A stretch of DNA of 64,000 nt from Pseudomonas sp. LS44. GTDB taxonomy: Bacteria > Pseudomonadota > Gammaproteobacteria > Pseudomonadales > Pseudomonadaceae. The notes under the pieces are model-generated. The model had not been told where the DNA came from. It did no database searches and saw only the letters and a list, made by a program, of their open reading frames with translations. The position numbers and the translations under genes were made by a program. Below, piece after piece: positions 1 to 9,704 of this stretch. Location of the stretch: NCBI RefSeq assembly GCF_024730785.1, contig NZ_CP102830.1:4068001-4132000 (forward strand). Direction: 5' to 3'. Every line of letters begins with the position of its first letter. Within the stretch, counting starts at the first letter, position 1.

Positions 1-1015
1 TAAGAAAATCACCGTCCACGACATGTGCCTGCGCGACGGCATGCACCCCAAACGCCACCAGATCAGCCTGCAGCAGATGAAAGACATCGCCTGCGGCCTG
101 GACGCCGCCGGCGTCCCGCTGATCGAAGTGACCCACGGCGACGGCCTGGGCGGCAGCTCGGTGAACTACGGCTTCCCCGCGCACACCGACGAGCAATACC
201 TATCGGCGGTGATCCCGCTGATGAAACAGGCCAAGGTCTCGGCCCTGCTGTTGCCGGGCATCGGCACCGTCGATCACCTGCAGATGGCGCATGAGCTGGG
301 GGTCAACACCATCCGTGTCGCCACCCACTGCACCGAGGCGGATGTCTCCGAGCAGCACATCTCCTACGCCCGCAAGCTGGGCATGGACACCGTCGGCTTC
401 CTGATGATGGCCCACATGAACAGCCCGCAAGGCCTGGTCACCCAGGGCAAACTGATGGAGAGCTACGGCGCCAACTGCATCTACATCACCGACTCGGCCG
501 GCTACATGCTGCCCCATGACGTCAGCGCACGGATCGCCGCCCTGCGTGAGGTGCTCAAACCGGAGACCGAGATCGGCTTCCACGGCCACCACAACCTGTC
601 GATGGGCGTCTCCAACTCCATCGCCGCCATCGCCGCCGGGGCCACGCGCATCGACGCCGCCTGCGCGGGCCTGGGTGCCGGTGCCGGCAACACGCCGATG
701 GAAGTGCTGGTGGCGGTCTGCGACCGCATGGGCATCGAAACCGGCGTCAGCGTATTCGGCATTCAGGATGTCGCCGAAGACCTGGTGGTGCCGATCATGG
801 ACTTCCCCATCCGCAGCGACCGCGACGCCCTGACCATGGGCTATGCCGGGGTCTACGGTTCGTTCCTGCTGTTCGCCAAGCGCGCGGAGAAGAAGTACGG
901 CGTGTCGGCGCGGGAAATCCTCGTCGAGATGGGCCGCCGCGGCATGGTCGGCGGTCAGGAAGACATGATCGAAGACACCGCCATGACCTTGGCCAAACAG
1001 CGCGCCAGCGCTTAA
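1..1015 (+). CDS. 4-hydroxy-2-oxovalerate aldolase, 5' end cut by window
   Basis: This is the DmpG/BphI/MhpE-type aldolase of meta-cleavage pathways. It splits 4-hydroxy-2-oxovalerate into pyruvate and acetaldehyde, and the family normally works in a channelled complex with an acylating acetaldehyde dehydrogenase, whose gene would lie off the window. The reading frame is already open at base 2 ([13 protein letters not shown]), so the ATG at 23 is internal and only a few N-terminal residues are missing. The LRDGMH segment holds the family's catalytic Arg, Asp and His. THCTEADVS and GFHGHHNLS (metal-binding His pair) and MVGGQEDM near the C-terminus are also typical. The visible 337 residues fit the usual length of about 340. 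An MFS transporter gene follows 50 bases downstream. Confidence 0.9.
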   Translation, partial: KKITVHDMCLRDGMHPKRHQISLQQMKDIACGLDAAGVPLIEVTHGDGLGGSSVNYGFPAHTDEQYLSAVIPLMKQAKVSALLLPGIGTVDHLQMAHELGVNTIRVATHCTEADVSEQHISYARKLGMDTVGFLMMAHMNSPQGLVTQGKLMESYGANCIYITDSAGYMLPHDVSARIAALREVLKPETEIGFHGHHNLSMGVSNSIAAIAAGATRIDAACAGLGAGAGNTPMEVLVAVCDRMGIETGVSVFGIQDVAEDLVVPIMDFPIRSDRDALTMGYAGVYGSFLLFAKRAEKKYGVSAREILVEMGRRGMVGGQEDMIEDTAMTLAKQRASA

Positions 1016-1022
1016 GAGTCGT

Positions 1023-1050
1023 GCCCGGTTCGAGTCACCTCGAACCGGGC
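1023..1050. promoter_or_regulatory. perfect 12-bp intergenic hairpin
   Basis: Bases 1023-1034 and 1039-1050 are exact reverse complements around a TCAC loop. The hairpin fills most of the 50-base gap between the aldolase stop and the MFS start. No T-run follows on either strand, so a normal intrinsic terminator is unlikely. A 3'-end-stabilising or processing stem that lowers downstream expression is more plausible. The function is inferred. Confidence 0.5.
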
Positions 1051-1065
1051 GCCAAGGAATTCCCT

Positions 1066-2388
1066 ATGTCCAGCGCGCAATCCGCGACCGCCGGCTGGCG
1101 CAGCCATGGCTTGCTGTGCCTGATTGCCATGGTCTTTGCCGACAACTTCGTCGGGCGGCAGATCCTGGCGGTCATGATCGAGCCGATCAAGCTCGAGTTC
1201 GGCGTCGGCGACACGGCAATGGGCTTGATTTCCGGGCTGGCCTTCGCGGCGGTATACGCCGTGCTCGCCCTGCCGGCCGGCCGCCTGGCCGATCGCATGC
1301 CGCGCACTCGCCTGCTGGCCATGTCCTGCCTGCTGTGGGCCCTGGCTACCATGGCCTGCGGCCTGGCCGGCAGCTTCCTGGTGCTGGCCGTCGCGCGGAT
1401 GCTCGTGGCAGTGAGCGAGTCGCCGACCACTTCGGCGTCGATGTCGATCATCGCCGACCTATATCCCCCCCATCGACGCTCGTTCGCCATCAGTTGTTTC
1501 ACCGCTGCACCGACCTTCTCCGCCATCATCGGCCTGAGTGTCGGCGCCTGGGTGGTCGACAACTATGGTTGGCGCACGGCATTTATTGCCATCGGCCTGC
1601 CCGCGCTGCTGTTTTCCAGCCTGCTGGCGTTCATGGTCCGTGAGCCCGCGCGTGGCCGCTGGGATTTGGCCAACGCCCATGCGGCGCACCCGCTGCAAGG
1701 CATGGCCAGTGAAGCGGGCAACCTCTGGGCCATGCCCGCCTACCGCTGCCTGATTCTCGCCTGCGGCCTGACCACCCTCAGCTCCTATGCCATCGGCATG
1801 TGGAACACCAGCTTTCTGGTGCGCTCCCATGATCTGTCGCTACAACATGCGGGATTGCTGGCCGGGGTGATTTGCGGCACCACCGCCGGTATCGGCGGGC
1901 TGTTCAGTGGCTGGCTGAGCGATCATCTGACGCAACGCAATCGCCATTGGCAAATCGGCATTCCGGTAATTGGACACCTGACCGCCATCGCGGCATTGAC
2001 CGCTTACCTGTTGTGGCCGAGCGCGCTGCTGGTACAGATCGGTAGCGTGCCGGTGCCCAGCGCCATGCTCTGGTGCGCGCTCTACAGCTTCTTCGCCGTA
2101 TGGTGGGTGGCGCCCTCGTACAATCTGGTGACCCAGTTGGTACCAGCGAATCGGCGCGGCACCGCCATGGCCCTGCAGACCATCGTCTCCACCCTGCTCG
2201 GCATCGGCATCGGCCCACTGCTCACCGGCCTGTTCAGCGATGCCTTGCAGCCACTGTTTGGTATCGAGTCGCTGCGCTATGCATTGCTGCTGGTGATTCT
2301 GCCGGTTGTCGGCTCGCTGTACTTGCTATATCGCACCTACGAGCTGACGCGTGGTGAGTTACGCAGCCTTCCTGCTTATAGCCACTGA
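1066..2388 (+). CDS. MFS transporter, spinster-like 12-TM permease
   Basis: The protein has 440 residues and about 12 hydrophobic segments. The MFS loop motif between helices 2 and 3 reads GRLADRMPRTRLL, with a second version (SGWLSDHLTQR) after helix 8. The frame is open from a GTG at 1021, but that start lies before the hairpin. The ATG at 1066 has an AAGGAA Shine-Dalgarno at 1054-1059 and begins MSSAQSATAGWRSHG, so it was chosen. Position behind a meta-cleavage aldolase suggests uptake or efflux of an aromatic or carboxylic acid, but the substrate cannot be read from the sequence. It converges with the glutamine-synthetase-like gene. Confidence 0.8.
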   Translation: MSSAQSATAGWRSHGLLCLIAMVFADNFVGRQILAVMIEPIKLEFGVGDTAMGLISGLAFAAVYAVLALPAGRLADRMPRTRLLAMSCLLWALATMACGLAGSFLVLAVARMLVAVSESPTTSASMSIIADLYPPHRRSFAISCFTAAPTFSAIIGLSVGAWVVDNYGWRTAFIAIGLPALLFSSLLAFMVREPARGRWDLANAHAAHPLQGMASEAGNLWAMPAYRCLILACGLTTLSSYAIGMWNTSFLVRSHDLSLQHAGLLAGVICGTTAGIGGLFSGWLSDHLTQRNRHWQIGIPVIGHLTAIAALTAYLLWPSALLVQIGSVPVPSAMLWCALYSFFAVWWVAPSYNLVTQLVPANRRGTAMALQTIVSTLLGIGIGPLLTGLFSDALQPLFGIESLRYALLLVILPVVGSLYLLYRTYELTRGELRSLPAYSH

Positions 2389-2400
2389 CCCTCGCGCACA

Positions 2401-2458
2401 AGCCCCGCTTGAGCATCTTGCCGGCTGCGACAGCGGCAGACTCGATGCTCTTCGGGCT
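2401..2458. terminator. convergent hairpin between MFS and glutamine synthetase-like genes
   Basis: An interrupted stem pairs AGCCC (2401-2405) with GGGCT (2454-2458) and GAGCATC (2411-2417) with GATGCTC (2444-2450). It lies in the 80-base gap between two convergent stop codons. There is no clear T-run, so this is only a candidate terminator. Confidence 0.35.
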
Positions 2459-2468
2459 GCGCAACCCC

Positions 2469-3821
2469 TCAAAGAAACCAGCGGTATTCGCGCGCGCTGA
2501 TCTCCTGCATGAACGCCTGATGGTCCTGGCGTTTATTGGCGCAATAGACCATCACGAATTCGTCGCCCAGCCCGGCCCGCACGGCTGGGAAATCCTCCAT
2601 GGCGCGCACCGCGGCGAGCATGTCCTGGGGGAAGTCGATGCCACTTTGCCGGTCCTGATTGAGCGGTGCGATCGGCGCGCGCGCGGCATCCAGGCCGTGC
2701 TCCATGCCGGCCAGGATCGCCGCCAACACCAGATAAGGGTTGGCGTCAGCGCCGGCCAGGCGATGTTCGATCCGCAGGTTGCGCGGGTCGGATTCGGGGA
2801 TACGGATGCACGCGTCACGGTCTTCGAAGCCCCAGCTGGCGCGACTGGCGGCGTTGACCATGGCGCCATAGCGGCGGAAGGCGTTGTGATTGGCGGCGAA
2901 GATCGGCATGCAGTGCGGCAGCCACTCCAGGCAGCCGGCAACCGCATGGCGCAGCGGTCGCTGTTCATCGGCGGCCAGCAGATTGTTGCCGGCCGCATCG
3001 TACAGGCTGACGTGCACGTGCATACCGCTGCCCGGTGCCTGCAAATAGGGCTTGCTCATGAAGCTGGCACGATGGCCATGCTTGAGCGCCACACCGCGTG
3101 TGCTGCGGCAGAACAATGCGGCCCAATCGGCGGCGCGCAGGCCGTCGTCACAGTGGGCGAAGTTGATTTCGAACTGCCCAGGACCGAGCTCGGCGGTGAT
3201 CACGTTGGCATCCACGCCCTGCTCGCGGGCCGCGTCGACCGTCTCGTGGAGCACCTCGGAGAAGCGCGACAGCCGCTCGATGTGCATGTTCGGTTGACTG
3301 TCTTCATCGCCGCATAGCGAGTCGCGTGGGAACTGCGGCAGGCCGCCTTGCAGGTGGCGATCGAACAGATAGAACTCCAATTCAAAGGCCACCACCGGAT
3401 GGATGCCGCGCGCCGCCAGCCGTTGCAGCACCCGCGCCAGCACTTCGCGCGGCTCGAACTCGATCGGCGCGGCGGTGCCGTCCGAGGTGATCAGCATCTG
3501 GCCGAGCGGCTGGCTTTCCCAGCGCACCGGCTTGAGGGTGCCCGGCACCAGCCGGCGCACGGCATCCGGGTCACCATCGCGAAAGCAGTAGTCGCCAATT
3601 TCGTACAAGCCACCTTGGGTACCCAGCAGCACGCAGTTTTGCGGCAATTTCAGCGGGCTGCCGGCGGCGACCTTTTCGAGCATCTCGATGGGGTAACGCT
3701 TGCCGTAGAAGTGCCCGGGGATATCCAGGGAAATCAGGTCGACATAACGCACGTCGGGGTGCTCGGTACGGAAGGTCCGCACCTCGCTGAGCAGATCGGG
3801 AAACGTATCGGTGCTGGTCAT
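2469..3821 (-). CDS. glutamine synthetase family protein (gamma-glutamylpolyamine synthetase-like)
   Basis: A 450-residue glutamine-synthetase-fold ligase. The catalytic-domain metal and substrate segments are recognisable as FELEFYLF, AELGPGQFEINF, PGSGMHVHVSLYD and NPYLVLAAILAGMEHGL, with an Arg-rich ATP site at RNLRIEHRLAGAD. The length and the short N-terminal domain match the PuuA/SpuI group, which joins glutamate to putrescine or related amines in polyamine breakdown, rather than GlnA (about 470 residues with an adenylylation loop). It sits 16 bases behind an XRE/cupin regulator of the PuuR type, which supports an amine-catabolism role. The exact amine substrate is unknown. Confidence 0.8.
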   Translation of the reverse strand: MTSTDTFPDLLSEVRTFRTEHPDVRYVDLISLDIPGHFYGKRYPIEMLEKVAAGSPLKLPQNCVLLGTQGGLYEIGDYCFRDGDPDAVRRLVPGTLKPVRWESQPLGQMLITSDGTAAPIEFEPREVLARVLQRLAARGIHPVVAFELEFYLFDRHLQGGLPQFPRDSLCGDEDSQPNMHIERLSRFSEVLHETVDAAREQGVDANVITAELGPGQFEINFAHCDDGLRAADWAALFCRSTRGVALKHGHRASFMSKPYLQAPGSGMHVHVSLYDAAGNNLLAADEQRPLRHAVAGCLEWLPHCMPIFAANHNAFRRYGAMVNAASRASWGFEDRDACIRIPESDPRNLRIEHRLAGADANPYLVLAAILAGMEHGLDAARAPIAPLNQDRQSGIDFPQDMLAAVRAMEDFPAVRAGLGDEFVMVYCANKRQDHQAFMQEISAREYRWFL

Positions 3822-3837
3822 GGTGCTGATCCGGGGG

Positions 3838-4392
3838 TCAGGTGAAAACCCAAAGTACGCGGGTGGGCTGATCGGTCAGGTTGGCGTAGCGGAACTGCGC
3901 GTGCGCCGGTAGCTGGAAGCTGTCGTTGGGCTGCAGGGTCACCGGCGGCTGGTCGCCCAGCCAGAGGGTCAGCTCGCCTGCGAGGACGAAGCCGCCCTGT
4001 TCGTCGCTATCGTTCAGGTGCCCTTCGCCGCTGCTGGCGCCGGGCTCCAGATGGCTTTCAAGCATGGAAAAGCCGGCCGACATGCTCGGCGAGAGCAATA
4101 CGTCGGTAATCCCGGCGCCGTAATACAGCGTGCGACGCTCGTCGGGACGCGTCACCCAGGGCAACGCCCGGGGGCGGCTGAGGCTGTAGAAATAGGTGGT
4201 GGGCACGCCGAGCGTCGCGCTGATCGCGGTGAGATCGGCAACCGTCGGCCGCGACAGGCCTCGCTCGACTTGGGAGAGAAAACCCACCGAGCGACCAATG
4301 CGCTCGGCCAGCGCACCAAGTGTGATGTTTTTGTGTTTGCGCAGATCGCGGATCAGGATTGCCAATCCTTCGATTTCTTCCTGCATGTCCAT
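3838..4392 (-). CDS. XRE-family regulator with C-terminal cupin domain
   Basis: About 184 residues. The N-terminal helix-turn-helix (LGALAERIGRSVGFLSQVERG, roughly residues 25-45) is of the Cro/CI type. The C-terminal half is a cupin sensor (LEPGASSGEGH, GGFVLAGELTLWLG, LQPNDSFQLPAHAQFRY). This architecture is shared with PuuR, the putrescine-responsive repressor. The ATG at 4392 is taken as the start; an in-frame ATG at 4386 and a TTG at 4395 are alternatives, and no strong Shine-Dalgarno decides between them. It is the first gene of a two-gene unit with the glutamine-synthetase-like gene, and probably controls it. Confidence 0.8.
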   Translation of the reverse strand: MDMQEEIEGLAILIRDLRKHKNITLGALAERIGRSVGFLSQVERGLSRPTVADLTAISATLGVPTTYFYSLSRPRALPWVTRPDERRTLYYGAGITDVLLSPSMSAGFSMLESHLEPGASSGEGHLNDSDEQGGFVLAGELTLWLGDQPPVTLQPNDSFQLPAHAQFRYANLTDQPTRVLWVFT

Positions 4393-4657
4393 CAATACGG
4401 TCTCACTTCAGACGCACAACGCTTGCACTGCCATCACCGCGCGGAGCCATCGGTCGTTCGCGGGGTTGGCCAAACTGCTGCTGGCGGAGCAGTGGGATGC
4501 CAACGGGGAGCGTGAAGTTCTATTAATTTATTTTCATGAAATATAAACAGAAAAAATTCACGCTGGCAAGCTGCGCCCGAGGCTGGGGATGCCTCACCCG
4601 CCGGCTACTCGCTCACTGTTCAGCTCTGCCAAAGCGTGGATGGGTTTTATCGAGGCG
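4393..4657. other. intergenic region upstream of the XRE regulator, AT-rich operator-like patch
   Basis: No gene is visible. Bases 4519-4558 are much more AT-rich than the surroundings and contain the 10-bp palindrome TTTCATGAAA (4532-4541) inside a longer imperfect palindrome (about 4527-4547). This is a plausible promoter/operator for the divergently placed regulator-ligase unit, by position and composition only. Confidence 0.35.
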
Positions 4658-4686
4658 AAAAAAAGCCCCGCCGAGGCGGGGCTTTT
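4658..4686 (-). terminator. intrinsic terminator of the Rsm RNA
   Basis: GCCCCGCC (4665-4672) pairs with GGCGGGGC (4675-4682). On the minus strand it is followed by seven T residues (4664-4658). The plus strand has only TTTT, so the signal points to minus-strand transcription. Confidence 0.85.
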
Positions 4687-4795
4687 GCAGACTGAACCTG
4701 ACTTCCGTTTCCTGACATCCTTGATCCATCCGTCATCCTGACGGCATCCCAGATATCCCTGTTGGTGCTCAGCGCTTCCTGCGCGGGGTCCATGT
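4658..4795 (-). ncRNA. rsmY: Rsm-family regulatory RNA (RsmY-like), CsrA/RsmA-sequestering
   Basis: Read on the minus strand, this stretch of about 138 bases contains ten GGA motifs. Several sit in small hairpin loops, such as GCGCAGGAAGCGC and GTCAGGATGAC, and it ends in a strong intrinsic terminator. That pattern defines the Pseudomonas RsmX/Y/Z RNAs, which titrate the translational repressor RsmA/CsrA. The GCGCAGGAAGCGC hairpin near the 5' end resembles RsmY. A TATCCT -10 element (4801-4806) places the 5' end near 4793-4796, and a perfect GacA box lies 45 bases upstream of it. Neither neighbouring protein gene needs this terminator. RsmY is the best guess; RsmX or RsmZ cannot be excluded from sequence alone. 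Confidence 0.9.
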
Positions 4796-4851
4796 ACAGC
4801 AGGATAACTGTGAGCGACGAACGGCAATAGCCGCCAATATGCGGCGAATCT

Positions 4852-4869
4852 TGTAAGCCTTGGCTTACA
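4852..4869. promoter_or_regulatory. GacA upstream activating sequence
   Basis: TGTAAG (4852-4857), six bases, CTTACA (4864-4869) is an exact match to the TGTAAG-N6-CTTACA element that the response regulator GacA uses at rsm genes. The palindrome extends to 11-base arms (4849-4872). It lies about 45 bases upstream of the -10 element of the Rsm RNA, a normal spacing. Confidence 0.88.
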
Positions 4870-4966
4870 AGAAAAGCAAGCGGTTGGTTGGCTCCCCAGA
4901 ATGCTGGCCACTTGCTAGACTTTGGCTGTCCGACAATCTAACAACAAAGAATTACCAGGTGGTCCC

Positions 4967-5626
4967 ATGCGAGCCGTTGCGATTGCCCTAACTTGTCTGG
5001 CGGCGAGTGTCGCCCAGCCGTGTTTCTCAGCCGGTCAAGATCAACTGAAAGACGCCAAAGTTGCCATCGAGCAAGTGTTCTGGCCGAAGCTGTATGGCAA
5101 GGGCGGCAACACGCTGTACTGCGATCAGCCGTTCACCGGCGAAAGCAGCCAGTACACCGCCAGCGCGGTATATACCGGCAAGCAGGTCAAATCGGCCCTG
5201 CGCTGCATGACGGAAAACCAGTGCCGGGTGGTCAATCCCGCTTTCGACTACCTGCTCGCCGACCTGCACAACCTGTATCCAGAGTTGACCCGCGTCGAGC
5301 TGGCGCGGCGCAATGCGCAGTTCGGCGAGGTCGGCGACGACGTGCCGAGCAAGTTCGCCGATATCGGTTGCGACCTCAAGGCGACCTTTCAGTTGATCGA
5401 ACCGCGCGACGCGGCCAAGGGCGATGTGGCGCGAGCGATCTTCTACATGCACCAGGAATACGGTCTGCCCATCGTTGGCCAGTTGCAGATGTACCAGCGC
5501 TGGAACGAGTTGGACCCGCCGGATGCCGCCGAGAAAACCCGCAACGAGCAGATCGAAATGCTCCAGGGCAACCGCAACGCGTTCATCGACAATCCCGAAT
5601 TGGCCAAGAACCTGAAACAGGATTAA
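4967..5626 (+). CDS. secreted endonuclease I family protein
   Basis: The product has 219 residues with an N-terminal signal peptide (MRAVAIALTCLAASVAQPCFSA), so it is exported. The rest matches the EndA/endonuclease I fold: FWPKLYGKGGNTLYC near the mature N-terminus, then AIFYMHQEYGLPI, QMYQRWNELDPPDAAEKTRNEQI and QGNRNAFIDNPEL, which carry the conserved metal-site Asn/His/Glu pattern of this nuclease family. The frame is open from a TTG at 4922, but the ATG at 4967 has AGGTGG (4957-4962) before it and opens a proper signal peptide. It is divergent from the Rsm RNA, and the GacA box lies in the shared upstream region. Likely role: periplasmic or extracellular DNA degradation. Confidence 0.85.
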   Translation: MRAVAIALTCLAASVAQPCFSAGQDQLKDAKVAIEQVFWPKLYGKGGNTLYCDQPFTGESSQYTASAVYTGKQVKSALRCMTENQCRVVNPAFDYLLADLHNLYPELTRVELARRNAQFGEVGDDVPSKFADIGCDLKATFQLIEPRDAAKGDVARAIFYMHQEYGLPIVGQLQMYQRWNELDPPDAAEKTRNEQIEMLQGNRNAFIDNPELAKNLKQD

Positions 5627-5656
5627 TAGGTTCGCTGCAGACGCTTCAGCGCGCAT

Positions 5657-5685
5657 AAAAAAGCCCCGCATCAGCGGGGCTTTTT
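5657..5685 (+). terminator. intrinsic terminator after endonuclease I
   Basis: AGCCCCGC (5662-5669) and GCGGGGCT (5674-5681) form a stem followed by TTTTT (5681-5685). It begins about 30 bases after the stop codon. The A-run at 5657-5662 makes it potentially bidirectional. Confidence 0.85.
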
Positions 5686-5700
5686 GCATCACGGCACCGT

Positions 5701-5846
5701 TAGCAGTCCGTTGAAAAACTACTGCGCTCGGCTATACCGCGTTGAAATCAGGCTAAAAATGCTCATTTACCGCTCGTAAACTGCGCTTTTTCGCCTGATT
5801 TCGCCTTGTCTAGCCTTCGCTCGCTACGTTTTTCAACGGCCTGCTA
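5701..5846. repeat. 146-bp palindromic repeat with terminal inverted repeats (MITE-like)
   Basis: The ends 5701-5718 and 5829-5846 match as inverted repeats at 17 of 18 positions, and internal segments (around GAAATCAGGC and GCCTGATTTC) also pair, so the element can fold into one long hairpin. The right end contains the stop codon of the neighbouring acyl-CoA dehydrogenase. There is no transposase. It looks like a non-autonomous repeat element. Confidence 0.7.
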
Positions 5847-7622
5847 GAACTGGTTGGCGTCGAGCAGGAACAGCGACTCGCTGCCGGCCTTGACCGAGGC
5901 GGTCAGCGAGTGGATACGCGGCAGCAGGCGGGCGAAGAAGAAGCGCGCGGTGCCCAGCTTGCTGACGTAGAACTCGCCCTGATCCTGCTTGGCCAGCGCG
6001 GCCCGTGCCATCAACGCCCACATGTAGGCGTAGGCGGTGTAGCCGAACACCTGCAGGTACTCGACCGAGGCGGCGCCGATTTCGTTCGGGTTGGCCTTGG
6101 CGCGTTCCAGCAGGTCGGCGGTCATCTGCTCGAGGTTGGCGATTGCCTGTTTCAGCGGCTCGACGAACTCAGCCAAGGAGGCATCGGCCGAATCGGTGAA
6201 GGCTTTGATCTCGTCGGCAAAGTGCTTGTAGAACGCCCCGCCGCTACCGACCACTTTGCGGCCGACCAGATCGAGCGACTGGATGCCGTTGGTGCCTTCG
6301 TAGATCTGCGTGATGCGGCAGTCGCGCACCAGCTGCTCCTGGCCCCACTCGCGGATGAAACCATGGCCGCCGAAAATCTGCTGGCCGTGCACGGTGGTTT
6401 CCAGCGCCATGTCGGTGAGGAACGCCTTGGCCACCGGCGTCAGCAGGGCGACCAGCTCTTCGGCGCGCTTGCGAGTAGCGGCGTCTTCGCTGTACTTGGC
6501 GGTATCCAGTTGCATGGCCACATAGCTGGAGAAGGCGCGGCCGCCTTCGTTCAGCGCTTTCATGGTCAGCAACATGCGGCGCACGTCCGGGTGCACGATG
6601 ATCGGGTCGGCGGCTTTGTCCTTGGCCACCGGGCCGGTCGGCGCGCGGCTCTGGATGCGATCACGGGCGTATTCGATGGCGCTCTGGTAGGAACGCTCGC
6701 CGAGCGCCAGACCCTGAATGCCGACGCCCAGACGCTCGTAATTCATCATGGTGAACATCGCCGCGAGGCCTTTGTTCGGCGCATCGACGATCCAGCCGGT
6801 GGCGCCGTCGAAGTTCATCACGCAAGTCGACGAGGCCTTGATGCCCATCTTGTGCTCGATCGAGCCGCAAGCCACGGCGTTACGCTCGCCCAGCGAACCG
6901 TCGACGTTGACCATGAACTTCGGCACCAGGAACAGCGAAATGCCTTTCGGCCCAGCCGGCGCGTCGGGCAGCTTGGCCAGCACCAGGTGGATGATGTTCT
7001 CGGCCAGATCGTGCTCGCCGCCGGTGATGAAGATCTTCGTGCCGCTGACCTTGTAGCTGCCGTCGGCCTGCGGTTCGGCCTTGGTGCGAATGATGCCGAG
7101 GTCGGTGCCGGCATGCGCTTCGGTCAGGCACATGGAGCCGGACCAGACGCCGGCATACATGTTCGGCAGGTACTTTTCCTTCAGCTCTTCGCTGGCGTGG
7201 GCGTTGATCGACAAGCACGCGCCGGCGGTCAGCATTGGATACAGACCGAACGACAGGTTGGCCGAGTTGACCATTTCCTCGACCTGCGCGGAGATCACCT
7301 TGGGCATGCCCATGCCGCCGAACGCCGGGTCGCCGCCGACGCCGACCCAACCGCCCTCGGCGTAGGTCTGGTAGGCCGCCGGGAAACCTTGCGGGGTGGT
7401 CACCACGCCGTCGTTCCAGCTGCAGCCTTCTTCGTCACCGCTGCGATTCAGCGGGGCGATCACCCCGCCGGTGACTTTGCCGGCTTCTTCGAGAATCGCC
7501 GCCGCCGTTTCTTCGTCGACCACCTCGGCCAGACCCGGCAGCTGGGCCCAAAGCTTGGAAACCTCGAAGACTTCGTTGAGAACAAAGCGCATATCGCGCA
7601 GGGGTGCTTTGTAGTCAGCCAT
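5844..7622 (-). CDS. acyl-CoA dehydrogenase, FadE-like (paralogue 1)
   Basis: The 592-residue product is a long-form acyl-CoA dehydrogenase: N-terminal helical domain, FAD-binding beta domain (MCLTEAHAGTDLG at 165-177, KVSGTKIFITGGEHD at 191-205), helical C-domain, and the extra C-terminal domain of the bacterial 600-residue group. The catalytic base is Glu442 in IYEGTNGIQ. It oxidises acyl-CoA to the trans-2-enoyl-CoA in beta-oxidation, in the cytoplasm. It is one of three paralogues here, and by order it corresponds to PA0508 (FadE2) of P. aeruginosa, recalled rather than checked. The start ATG has GAGGAA upstream. The stop codon lies inside a repeat element. Confidence 0.92.
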   Translation of the reverse strand: MADYKAPLRDMRFVLNEVFEVSKLWAQLPGLAEVVDEETAAAILEEAGKVTGGVIAPLNRSGDEEGCSWNDGVVTTPQGFPAAYQTYAEGGWVGVGGDPAFGGMGMPKVISAQVEEMVNSANLSFGLYPMLTAGACLSINAHASEELKEKYLPNMYAGVWSGSMCLTEAHAGTDLGIIRTKAEPQADGSYKVSGTKIFITGGEHDLAENIIHLVLAKLPDAPAGPKGISLFLVPKFMVNVDGSLGERNAVACGSIEHKMGIKASSTCVMNFDGATGWIVDAPNKGLAAMFTMMNYERLGVGIQGLALGERSYQSAIEYARDRIQSRAPTGPVAKDKAADPIIVHPDVRRMLLTMKALNEGGRAFSSYVAMQLDTAKYSEDAATRKRAEELVALLTPVAKAFLTDMALETTVHGQQIFGGHGFIREWGQEQLVRDCRITQIYEGTNGIQSLDLVGRKVVGSGGAFYKHFADEIKAFTDSADASLAEFVEPLKQAIANLEQMTADLLERAKANPNEIGAASVEYLQVFGYTAYAYMWALMARAALAKQDQGEFYVSKLGTARFFFARLLPRIHSLTASVKAGSESLFLLDANQF

Positions 7623-7761
7623 GATGATTCCTCAAGCGTTGCGACGGGGCCTTGCGGGCAGGAATGAAACGAGGCTGCCGAGTTTACTTAACAACTTTTA
7701 CGGGACATAGAGTCGTGTCATGACCACTCAGTCACCGCTAAATACGCCGGCCCAAGAACGC

Positions 7762-7787
7762 AAAAACCCGCCTAAAGGCGGGCTTTT
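7762..7787 (-). terminator. intrinsic terminator of the second acyl-CoA dehydrogenase
   Basis: CCCGCC (7767-7772) pairs with GGCGGG (7777-7782) around TAAA, and on the minus strand five T residues follow (7766-7762). It separates the two dehydrogenase genes, which are therefore probably transcribed independently. Confidence 0.8.
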
Positions 7788-7806
7788 GCGACGCTTCTAC
7801 CGTTGA

Positions 7807-9600
<1,794 letters not shown>

Positions 9601-9704
9601 GACAGTTCTCCATCGGCAGGTCGGCCGAGCGCGGCGGGAAAACTGCAGGCTACTGCCGATGGCGCGGAGCGACAATTACACTGGGCCGGCTGAATAGGGC
9701 TCTA

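Noticed and set aside
4594-4911. Minus-strand open frame of 105 codons over the Rsm RNA
   Set aside because: It has no family, its start lies in the GacA box region, and it overlaps the hairpins and terminator of the RNA. GGA-rich structure explains the region better.
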